Position numbers and translations under genes: made by a program
Source: Candidatus Tayloriibacteriota bacterium
GTDB lineage: Bacteria > Patescibacteriota > Minisyncoccia > Phycocordibacterales > GWA1-40-21
Assembly: GCA_026395155.1 (NCBI GenBank)
Contig: JAPLZG010000085.1
Location: forward strand, 1-11,456
Length of the DNA stretch: 11,456 nucleotides
Direction: 5' to 3'
The notes under the pieces: model-generated
Told to the model about the DNA's origin: nothing
Database searches by the model: none
Seen by the model: the letters and a program-made list of their open reading frames with translations, nothing else
Shown here: piece after piece, positions 6,076 to 11,340 of the stretch
Position numbering within the stretch: position 1 is the first letter of the stretch
Layout: every line of letters begins with the position of its first letter

Positions 6076-6241
6076 ACCTCGGCTGTTTTTTTGGAATATG
6101 AATGGTCTACCACAAGGGCACTTCCATTTTCTAAACTCGCTTTGCTCGTAAGAAAATTAGGTCGCACACCATTCAGAACACAGCGCGTGTCCTCAACCTC
6201 GCATCCAAGCTGTCGAGGCATTCGGACATCGCTCTCCAATA
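6076..6241 (+). repeat. Composite dispersed repeat, copy A (interrupted by the 60-bp mini-element)
   Basis: This copy matches the reverse complement of 11341-11456 in blocks: a 19-nt block around CGGCTGTTTTTTTGGAATA (6080-6098), a 33-nt identical block from ATTCAGAACACAG to CCTCGCA (6171-6203), and ATTCGGACATCGCTC (6220-6234). Between the first two blocks lies a hairpin stem, GAATGGT (6100-6106) and ACCATTC (6168-6174). Its loop holds the 60-bp mini-element in this copy, but only four bases in the other. No coding function. Confidence 0.7.
6109..6168 (+). repeat. 60-bp hairpin mini-element, copy 2
   Basis: The same 60-bp unit as 6014-6073, with ACCACAAG and GGTCGCACA ends. Its stem is ATTTTCT with AGAAAAT where copy 1 has GATTTCT with AGAAATC, so two pairs changed together (G-C to A-T and A-T to T-A). 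It sits in the hairpin loop of composite repeat copy A. The inverted copy at 11341-11456 lacks it and shows what looks like an empty site. Confidence 0.65.
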
Positions 6242-6329
6242 AGAAAAACAGAAATTTATATTAATTACATGATAAATTTTGATTTTATATATTAAATCTG
6301 TAGAAATATTTATTATCGAATTTTTGTTG

Positions 6330-6358
6330 TTGACTCTTTCATTATATTTTGCTACTAT
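6330..6358 (+). promoter_or_regulatory. Main promoter of tuf and the ribosomal genes
   Basis: TTGACT (6330-6335), a 17-bp spacer and TACTAT (6353-6358), with an A/T-rich stretch upstream (6245-6325) that could serve as an UP element. It is the only strong promoter pattern in the 330 bp before tuf. Transcription would begin near 6365, giving a leader of about 210 nt. Confidence 0.6.
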
Positions 6359-6573
6359 TTGTGATACGCATTTTGTGCGCTTTTTAGTCTATTAATTAAG
6401 TTTAAGAAGATCAAAAAACACGAGTTGCAATAAGTCGTAATTTATAAGTTTTCCAGTTCGCTTTATTTTGCCTTGTGCAGATCAGGTGAATGATGGAAAG
6501 TAATTTAATTTAGCTTGTTTTGTAAACAGAGCCAATCTCGCGCGCTCCGTTTAAAAAATTAGCAAAGAAAAAT
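6359..6573 (+). promoter_or_regulatory. Long 5' leader of tuf
   Basis: The untranslated region is about 210 nt, with no tRNA or known riboswitch that I can recognise. Just after the expected start, CGCA (6367-6370) and TGCG (6376-6379) can pair and are followed by a T-rich run, a weak attenuator-like pattern. Near the gene, AAACaGAGC (6524-6532) pairs with GCTCcGTTT (6544-6552), a 9-bp stem with one mismatch ending 21 nt before the ATG. The last 20 nt are A-rich with no SD. A 7-codon ORF starting at 6490 is probably chance. Confidence 0.4.
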
Positions 6574-7776
6574 ATGGCAGAATTTTTAAGAGATAAACCA
6601 CACGTAAACGTTGGTACAATTGGTCACATTGACCACGGAAAGACAACTTTAACAGCAGCTATTACTTATATTCAATCACTCAAAGGTTTAGCAAACCCAA
6701 TCGCTTATGATCAGGTTGCAAAAGCTTCTGAAAGTGCAGGTAGAAGAGATGCTACAAAAATCATCACTATTGCTATCTCACACGTTGAATATTCTTCAGA
6801 CGCAAGACACTATGCACACGTCGACTGTCCTGGACACGCCGACTACGTAAAGAACATGATTACTGGTGCCGCTCAAATGGACGGTGCTATTCTTGTTGTT
6901 TCTGCAGTAGATGGTCCTATGCCACAAACAAGAGAACACATTCTTTTGGCTAAGCAGGTTGGTGTTCCAAAAATGGTTGTTTTCCTAAACAAGGTTGATC
7001 TTGTTGATGATAAAGATCTTTTGGATCTTGTTGAGGCAGAAGTTAGAGATCTTTTGACAAAATATGGTTTTGACGGAGCTGGAGCCCCAATAATCAGAGG
7101 ATCAGCTACAAAAGCTTTGGCATGTAAGAGCCCAGATGAAGAAGGTGCAAAATGTATTACTGATCTTTTGACTGCACTTGATACATACATTCCAATTCCT
7201 GTTAGAGAAATTGATAAACCATTCCTTATGCCTATTGAAGATATATTCTCAATTGAAGGTAGAGGAACTGTTGTTACAGGAAGAATTGAAAGAGGTATGA
7301 TCAAAGTTGGTGATACTGTTGAAATCGTTGGAATTAAACCAACAGCAAACACAACAATCACTGGTATTGAAATGTTTAATAAACAACTTTCAGAAGGACA
7401 AGCTGGAGATAATGCCGGAGTACTTTTGAGAGGAACAAAGAAAGAAGATGTTACAAGAGGTCAGGTTCTTGCAAAGATTGGTTCAGTTACTCCACACACA
7501 GAATTTGAAGCTGAAGTTTACATCTTGAAGAAAGAAGAAGGTGGAAGACACACTCCTTTCTTTACAGGTTACAAACCACAGTTCTATATGAGAACAACAG
7601 ACGTTACAGGAGATGTTGCACTTGCTCCAGGAGTTGAAATGGTTATGCCAGGAGATACAGTTACATTTAAAGTAAAGCTCGTTGCTCCAGTTGCTCTTGA
7701 AGAAAAAATGAGAATCGCTATCAGAGAGGGAGGAAAGACAGTTGGTTCAGGAGTTATAACAAAGGTGATCGCGTAA
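6574..7776 (+). CDS. tuf: Elongation factor Tu with divergent switch I
   Basis: 400 aa, full length. EF-Tu carries aminoacyl-tRNA to the ribosomal A site as a GTP complex. GTPase motifs are present: G1 GHIDHGKT (17-24), G3 DCPGH (84-88), G4 NKVD (139-142) and G5 GSA (177-179). Domain 2 shows GRGTVVTGRIERG, and domain 3 shows EEGGRHTPFFTGYKPQFYMRTTDVTG. The oddity is the effector loop: the usual [16 protein letters not shown] is replaced by SESAGRRDATKIITIAISHVEY, about five residues longer than in E. coli, with the RG before IT replaced by KI. The threonine that normally coordinates Mg2+ is kept as Thr65. The reading frame is clean, so this is not a sequencing frameshift. The start is ATG 6574 in an A-rich, SD-less context. 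It leads the ribosomal cluster, with rpsJ 101 nt downstream. Confidence 0.98.
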   Translation: MAEFLRDKPHVNVGTIGHIDHGKTTLTAAITYIQSLKGLANPIAYDQVAKASESAGRRDATKIITIAISHVEYSSDARHYAHVDCPGHADYVKNMITGAAQMDGAILVVSAVDGPMPQTREHILLAKQVGVPKMVVFLNKVDLVDDKDLLDLVEAEVRDLLTKYGFDGAGAPIIRGSATKALACKSPDEEGAKCITDLLTALDTYIPIPVREIDKPFLMPIEDIFSIEGRGTVVTGRIERGMIKVGDTVEIVGIKPTANTTITGIEMFNKQLSEGQAGDNAGVLLRGTKKEDVTRGQVLAKIGSVTPHTEFEAEVYILKKEEGGRHTPFFTGYKPQFYMRTTDVTGDVALAPGVEMVMPGDTVTFKVKLVAPVALEEKMRIAIREGGKTVGSGVITKVIA

Positions 7777-7877
7777 TTAAGCTATAAGCTATAAGCTGTT
7801 ATCTTTTAGCAATTTTTTCCTTCGGAAAAAATTGTTGGAATTCCTAACAGCTAACAGCTCACAGCTAAAAGCTAAAA
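7777..7877. repeat. Heptamer-repeat palindrome between tuf and rpsJ
   Basis: The centre is a perfect 11-bp stem, CAATTTTTTCC (7810-7820) and GGAAAAAATTG (7824-7834), with a TTC loop. The left flank holds AAGCTAT-type heptamers in tandem (7779-7799). The right flank holds four tandem heptamers of AACAGCT type (7845-7873), inverted relative to the left. AGCTGTTA (7795-7802) also pairs with TAACAGCT (7844-7851). It fills the whole spacer. No T-tract follows the stem, so I do not call it a terminator. Confidence 0.6.
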
Positions 7878-8270
7878 ATGACTGAGAAAAAAGTTACAAA
7901 AAAGAATACAGGAAGTACATTAAAAACAAAGGCAACAAAGACATCTGTAAAAAAGGACGATGCTGTTTCTATGCTTAGAATCAGAGTTCGTGCTTATGAT
8001 AGCAAAATACTTGATGCGTCAGTAAAACAGATTATTGAAACGGCTTTGAGACACGATGTAAAAGTCGTAGGTCCAGTGCCATTGCCTACAGAGATTAAGA
8101 AATATACTGTCAACAGAGCATCTTTCGTCTACAAAAATGCGCGAGAACAATTTGAGATGAGGATACACAGAAGACTAATAGATATTATTAATCCGTCCGC
8201 CAAAGTGATAGAAGCTCTTACAAATATGAGTTTGCCTTCAGGCGTGAGTATAGATGTGAAGATGGTATAA
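7878..8270 (+). CDS. rpsJ: 30S ribosomal protein S10
   Basis: 130 aa, compared with about 102 in E. coli. The S10 core begins at MLRIRVRAYDSKILD (residues 32-46) and continues with VGPVPLPTEIKKYTVNR, FVYKNAREQFEMRIHRRLIDI, and the LPSGVSIDVK end. S10 sits in the 30S head and, as NusE, takes part in antitermination. The first 31 residues are a Lys/Thr/Ser-rich extension without structure signals. An internal ATG at 7971 would give the standard length, but ATG 7878 has the same A-rich context as the other ribosomal starts here, so I prefer it. No SD is seen at either site. Confidence 0.96.
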   Translation: MTEKKVTKKNTGSTLKTKATKTSVKKDDAVSMLRIRVRAYDSKILDASVKQIIETALRHDVKVVGPVPLPTEIKKYTVNRASFVYKNAREQFEMRIHRRLIDIINPSAKVIEALTNMSLPSGVSIDVKMV

Positions 8271-8271
8271 G

Positions 8272-8340
8272 CACGCAGACTTCTTTCGCTGACTACACGC
8301 GGACTTACTTTCGCGGACTTTACGCGGAAAAATGCAGAAG
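8272..8340. repeat. Tandem 24-bp repeats after rpsJ
   Basis: Two consecutive units share the pattern CACGCRGACTTnnTTTCGCkGACT (8272-8295 and 8296-8320). A partial third unit starts TACGCGG (8321). They start 2 nt after the rpsJ stop. Further on, TTGGCTAGCCAA (8350-8361) is a perfect 12-bp palindrome inside a looser inverted repeat that runs from TAAACA (8343) to about 8381. No gene is visible in the 186-nt spacer. Confidence 0.5.
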
Positions 8341-8387
8341 GATAAACAATTGGCTAGCCAACTGGCTTGTTAGTGTTTACAGAATTA

Positions 8388-8434
8388 TTCAAATAAGATT
8401 AGAAATGAGATATGATCGGGGTAAAATCTCGATC
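8388..8434 (+). promoter_or_regulatory. Possible internal promoter and leader hairpin for rplC
   Basis: TTCAAA (8388-8393), a 17-bp spacer and TATGAT (8411-8416; 5 of 6 matches) could start a transcript near 8423, about 34 nt before the rplC ATG. GATCGGGG (8414-8421) can pair with TCTCGATC (8427-8434) if G-U pairs are allowed. The evidence is modest, but the unusually long 186-nt spacer makes an internal promoter plausible. Confidence 0.3.
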
Positions 8435-8456
8435 CTCTATCATTAACGAAAAATCA

Positions 8457-9062
8457 ATGAAATTTACACTTGGTATAAAACAGAATATGACTCAGATATT
8501 TGATGATAAAGGATTAGTTCATCCGGCTACTATTTTAGTAGCAGGTCCTTTGACTGTAATTCAAATAAAGACAAAAGCTCTTGATGGCTATGATGCTGTT
8601 CAGGTTGCTTTTGGAACAAAGAACGAAAAAAATATAAATAAGCCTATAAAAGGCCACTTGAATGGAGTAAATGCAAGATTTTTGAAAGAATTTATCGTAG
8701 AAGATATCTCAGCTTTCAAAGTTGGAGATAAAGTTGATCTTTCAGCGTTTGCATCAGGAGATATGATAGAAGTTTCAGCTACATCAAAAGGAAAAGGTTA
8801 TCAGAGCGTTATTAAGAGACACGGTTTCAAGGGTCAACCAAGAAGTCATGGTCAAAAACACTCTGAAAATGCTCCAGGTTCTATTGGAGGAGGTTTGAGA
8901 AATAGAGTTCCAAAGAATATGAGAATGGCTGGAAGAATGGGAGGAGATAAAATCACAGTTAAAAATCTTAAGGTTCTTGGTGTCGACAAGGATAATAACC
9001 AACTTATAATAAGCGGTGCTGTTCCAGGTAGAAGAGGCACACTTGTTGAAGTTAGAGGTTAA
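8457..9062 (+). CDS. rplC: 50S ribosomal protein L3
   Basis: 201 aa, close to the bacterial norm (209 in E. coli). It binds 23S rRNA early in 50S assembly, and its central loop reaches toward the peptidyl transferase centre. Family features are MKFTLGIKQNMTQIFDDKG (1-19), GKGYQSVIKRHGFKG (112-126), HGQKHSENAPGSIG (131-144), MAGRMGGDKITVKNLKV (157-173) and GAVPGRRG (187-194). I start at ATG 8457 because L3 proteins begin at this MKF position. An upstream in-frame ATG at 8412 overlaps a candidate -10 and would add 15 unrelated residues. No SD; the context is A-rich (GAAAAATCA). It lies in S10-operon order. Confidence 0.96.
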   Translation: MKFTLGIKQNMTQIFDDKGLVHPATILVAGPLTVIQIKTKALDGYDAVQVAFGTKNEKNINKPIKGHLNGVNARFLKEFIVEDISAFKVGDKVDLSAFASGDMIEVSATSKGKGYQSVIKRHGFKGQPRSHGQKHSENAPGSIGGGLRNRVPKNMRMAGRMGGDKITVKNLKVLGVDKDNNQLIISGAVPGRRGTLVEVRG

Positions 9063-9148
9063 CATACCAATATACGAATTATACTAATGATACCTGCCCG
9101 AAGTGCTATATCGTTGCAGGCGGGCGAATGAATACGAATAATTCAAAC
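9061..9148 (+). repeat. ATACGAAT repeat array, copy 1 (rplC-rplD spacer)
   Basis: The array starts AACATACCAATATACGAAT and continues with ATACTAAT. It is interrupted at about 9093 by a GC-rich hairpin, then resumes with GAATACGAATAATTC (9130-9144). The unit recurs about every 9 bp. The same opening and order occur at 9858-9911 and 10214-10264. It ends 7 nt before the ATG at 9155. Confidence 0.7.
9093..9126. repeat. GC-rich hairpin inserted in the ATACGAAT array
   Basis: CCTGC (9093-9097) pairs with GCAGG (9116-9120). In an overlapping alternative, GCCCG (9096-9100) pairs with CGGGC (9121-9125). The sister spacers lack this GC-rich block, so it appears to be a later insertion. GATAC on the left and AATAC on the right may be the split target. 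Confidence 0.5.
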
Positions 9149-9179
9149 AAAAATATGGAAAAGAAAATTACAAAAAAAT

Positions 9180-9851
9180 TTGTCTGCGTCCGTGTATGAT
9201 CAAAGCGGAAAAGAGGTTGGGGAAGTAAAACTACCAGAAAATGTATTTGGTCTTTCTTGGAATGCTGACCTTGTTCACCAGGTTATTACTTCTATGCTTT
9301 CAGAATCAAGAACTATTTATGCTCACACAAAAGACAGAGGACAGGTAAGGGGAGGTGGAAAGAAACCTTGGCAACAGAAAGGTTTGGGTAGAGCAAGACA
9401 CGGATCTACAAGATCACCTATCTGGGTTCATGGAGGTATTGCACACGGTCCAAATGGTCTTAAAAATTATGATAGAAAGGTGAATAAGAAGATGAAGATT
9501 AAAGCTCTTTATACTATTCTTTCTAGAAAAGTTAGAGATAATGAGATAATTTTTGTTGATAAATTTGAAATTTCAAAACCAAAAACAAAAGATGCAATCG
9601 AGATTTTGACTTCAATGAGCAAAATAAAAGCTTGTTCAAATATTCTAAGTAAGAAAAATAACAGCGCAATAATTGCACTTTCTTCAAAGAATATCGTAGT
9701 TGAAAAAAGTTTTGCAAACATTGGAAATGTTGAAGTTGATGAATTAAGAAACATTAACCCAGTGGATCTTTTGAATACAAAATACTTGGTTATTGAAAAC
9801 CCAACAGAGTCGATAAAGTTTATTGAAAATAAAATGGTTAAGGCCAAATAG
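9180..9851 (+). CDS. rplD: 50S ribosomal protein L4
   Basis: 223 aa from TTG 9180. It binds 23S rRNA and lines the exit tunnel; in many bacteria it represses its own operon. Family features are VYDQSGKEVGEVKLPENVF (5-23) and the tunnel loop GGGKKPWQQKGLGRARHGSTRSP (58-80), then HGPN. The start is a problem. TTG 9180 has no SD, while ATG 9155, in the same AAAAATATG context as tuf, opens a frame one base off. That frame reads MEKKITKKFVCV and stops at 9199. Dropping one base in the A7T3 run at 9172-9181 would join them as MEKKITKKLSASVYDQ. So either a one-base error or mutation, slippage, or true TTG initiation must be assumed. Confidence 0.93.
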   Translation: MSASVYDQSGKEVGEVKLPENVFGLSWNADLVHQVITSMLSESRTIYAHTKDRGQVRGGGKKPWQQKGLGRARHGSTRSPIWVHGGIAHGPNGLKNYDRKVNKKMKIKALYTILSRKVRDNEIIFVDKFEISKPKTKDAIEILTSMSKIKACSNILSKKNNSAIIALSSKNIVVEKSFANIGNVEVDELRNINPVDLLNTKYLVIENPTESIKFIENKMVKAK

Positions 9852-9857
9852 GTAGTT

Positions 9858-9911
9858 AAACATACCAATATACGAATCATACGAATGATACGAATAACTA
9901 CGAATAAAAAC
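9858..9911 (+). repeat. ATACGAAT repeat array, copy 2 (rplD-rplW spacer)
   Basis: This is the most regular copy: AAACATACCAATATACGAAT, then ATACGAAT twice more and CTACGAAT, leading into an A-rich tail and the rplW ATG at 9919. It lies 6 nt after the rplD stop and in the same orientation as the copies at 9061 and 10214. Confidence 0.75.
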
Positions 9912-9918
9912 AAAAACA

Positions 9919-10209
9919 ATGAAAAATAATATCAATAACTTATCGGTCTTAAAGAAACCAAGAATTACAGAAAAAGCAGGTATAAAAGCGGAATCAGAAA
10001 ATGTTTATACTTTCGAAGTTACAAAGAGAGCTACAAAGAAAAATGTGAGAGAAGCGGTTATGCAAATATACAAGGTTAATCCAGTGAAAGTAAATATCAC
10101 AAAATTACCTGTAAAGATTACCCTTGCGAGAGGAAAAAGGGGGGTAAAAGGTGGAGCAAAGAAAGCGGTCGTTTACTTGAAGAAAGGTGAAAAAATAACC
10201 TTCATTTAA
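9919..10209 (+). CDS. rplW: 50S ribosomal protein L23
   Basis: 96 aa, normal length. L23 sits at the tunnel exit and in bacteria docks trigger factor and SRP. Family features are LKKPRITEKA (11-20), VYTFEVTKRATKKNVREAVMQIYKVNPVKVN (29-59) and the basic loop ARGKRGVKGGAKKAVVYLKKGEKI. It starts at ATG 9919, which is preceded by AAAAACAAAAACA and no SD. Its place between rplD and rplB is the conserved one. Confidence 0.97.
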   Translation: MKNNINNLSVLKKPRITEKAGIKAESENVYTFEVTKRATKKNVREAVMQIYKVNPVKVNITKLPVKITLARGKRGVKGGAKKAVVYLKKGEKITFI

Positions 10210-10213
10210 AGAT

Positions 10214-10264
10214 TAACATACCAATATACGAATTATACTAATAATACGAATAGCTACGAATAAA
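10214..10264 (+). repeat. ATACGAAT repeat array, copy 3 (rplW-rplB spacer)
   Basis: AACATACCAATATACGAAT, ATACTAAT, ATACGAAT and CTACGAAT in the same order as copies 1 and 2, starting 5 nt after the rplW stop. It shares the variant ATACTAAT with copy 1, suggesting that copies 1 and 3 are closer relatives or were partly homogenised. Confidence 0.75.
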
Positions 10265-10283
10265 GATAATTCGAAAAAATATT

Positions 10284-11135
10284 ATGAAAACTTATAGACC
10301 AACATCACCATCAAGAAGAAATATGACCACTGTTACATACAGGGGAGTTTTGACTGGAGATAGACCAGAGAAGTCTCTTCTTAGGGGTTTTAAGGCTGAG
10401 GCTGGAAGAAATAACAGAGGAAGAATTACTGTAAGACATCAGGGAGGAGGAAATAAAAAACTATTTAGAAATGTAGATTTTGTTTATGATAAAAAAGAAA
10501 TTCCTGCAAAGATTTTAACTGTTGAATATGATCCACACAGAACAGGTTTTATCGGCCTTGTTTGTTATGCAGATGGAGAAAAAAGATATGTTTTGTTACC
10601 AAAAGGAATGAAAAAAGGTGATAAATTTATTGTTTCTGAAACTGCTGAGCTTAAACCGGGGAATAGAGTTACTCTTAATAAGATTCCAGTAGGTGCTTTT
10701 GTTTACAACGTTGAAATTAAAGTTGGTGGCGGAGCAAAACTTTGCAGATCAGCTGGAAATTTTGGACAAATTGTTGCAAATGACGCAGGTTTTGTTCATG
10801 TTAAACTTCCATCAACAGAAATCAGAAAGGTTCCTGAAAAAGCATGGGCTTGTATTGGAAATGTTTCTAATGATGAACAATGGCTTGTAAATATCGGAAA
10901 AGCCGGAAGATCAAGATGGCTTGGAATCAGACCAACTGTTAGAGGATCAGCTATGAACCCTGTTGATCACCCATACGGTGGAGGAGAAGGAAGACAGGGA
11001 AGAGGATTGAGATTTGCTAAGACACTTTGGGGACAGCACGTAGGAAAAGGACAGAAAACAAGAACACCAAAGAAATATTCAAATCACTTGGTTGTCTCTC
11101 GTAGGAAAGTTGGCAAGGCAAAAGCTGAGAAGTAA
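10284..11135 (+). CDS. rplB: 50S ribosomal protein L2
   Basis: 283 aa, about 10 more than E. coli. It binds 23S rRNA near the peptidyl transferase centre and helps join the subunits. Landmarks are MKTYRPTSPSRRNM (1-14), GRITVRHQGGGNKK (46-59), EYDPHRTGFIGLVCYADGEKRYVL (81-104), RSAGNFGQIVA (155-165), GKAGRSRWLGIRPTVRGSAMNPVDHP (205-230) and GGGEGR (232-237). His229 in NPVDH, a residue considered important for peptidyl transfer, is present; the next His of the common HPHGGG is Tyr231. The C-terminus is extended and Lys-rich. The start is ATG 10284, A-rich and SD-less. It is the last gene before the terminator at 11158; rpsS does not follow within 320 nt. Confidence 0.98.
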   Translation: MKTYRPTSPSRRNMTTVTYRGVLTGDRPEKSLLRGFKAEAGRNNRGRITVRHQGGGNKKLFRNVDFVYDKKEIPAKILTVEYDPHRTGFIGLVCYADGEKRYVLLPKGMKKGDKFIVSETAELKPGNRVTLNKIPVGAFVYNVEIKVGGGAKLCRSAGNFGQIVANDAGFVHVKLPSTEIRKVPEKAWACIGNVSNDEQWLVNIGKAGRSRWLGIRPTVRGSAMNPVDHPYGGGEGRQGRGLRFAKTLWGQHVGKGQKTRTPKKYSNHLVVSRRKVGKAKAEK

Positions 11136-11157
11136 TTTACTTAAAGAAGAAAGCGAA

Positions 11158-11220
11158 GGCCGAAAAATAGAAATTAAAAAACTGCCCACCGGGCAGTTTT
11201 TTAATTTCTATTTTTCGGCC
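11158..11220. terminator. Terminator with perfect 30-bp stem after rplB
   Basis: Positions 11158-11187 and 11191-11220 are exact reverse complements with an ACC loop. The core, CTGCCC (11182-11187) and GGGCAG (11191-11196) followed by six T, is a classic intrinsic terminator. The outer stem is A/T-rich and ends in GGCC. The symmetry gives T-tracts on both strands, so it can stop transcription from either side. It begins 22 nt after the rplB stop. Confidence 0.92.
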
Positions 11221-11340
11221 GTAGTCCTATCACCATTTTCACTATATCTAAATAAGAAATACACAAACCTTTTTCTTAATAATCTTTCATTAAAGATAGA
11301 GTTAATTTACTTAAAAATGGTGATATGGGCGAAGAAATTT
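11221..11340. other. Gene-free stretch with inverted and direct repeats
   Basis: TATCACCATTTT (11228-11239) and AAAATGGTGATA (11314-11325) are a perfect 12-bp inverted repeat. A smaller hairpin, ATCTTTcattAAAGAT (11282-11297), lies between them. TAATTTACTTAAA at 11303-11315 repeats 11133-11145, which begins at the rplB stop codon. No gene is supported. Confidence 0.5.

Noticed and set aside
6014..6168. CRISPR-like array from the two 60-bp repeats
   Set aside because: Only two copies, 35 bp apart, with imperfect identity, and the stretch between them belongs to another repeat; no cas genes nearby.
5887..6239. Minus-strand open frames sharing a sequence like RPxFLTS(E/K)ASLE
   Set aside because: The shared peptide arises because both overlap the 60-bp mini-element; it reflects repeat DNA, not a protein family.
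6400..6480. tRNA-like stretch around TCCAGTTCGC in the tuf leader
   Set aside because: I could not find an acceptor stem or anticodon arm that pairs.
6490..6513. Seven-codon leader ORF before tuf (MMESNLI)
   Set aside because: No usable SD spacing, no run of regulatory codons, and no linked terminator hairpin, so chance is the simplest explanation.
6873..7361. Long open frame on the minus strand inside tuf (162 codons)
   Set aside because: It is the antisense shadow of a highly conserved EF-Tu coding frame; no start signals and no protein-like pattern.
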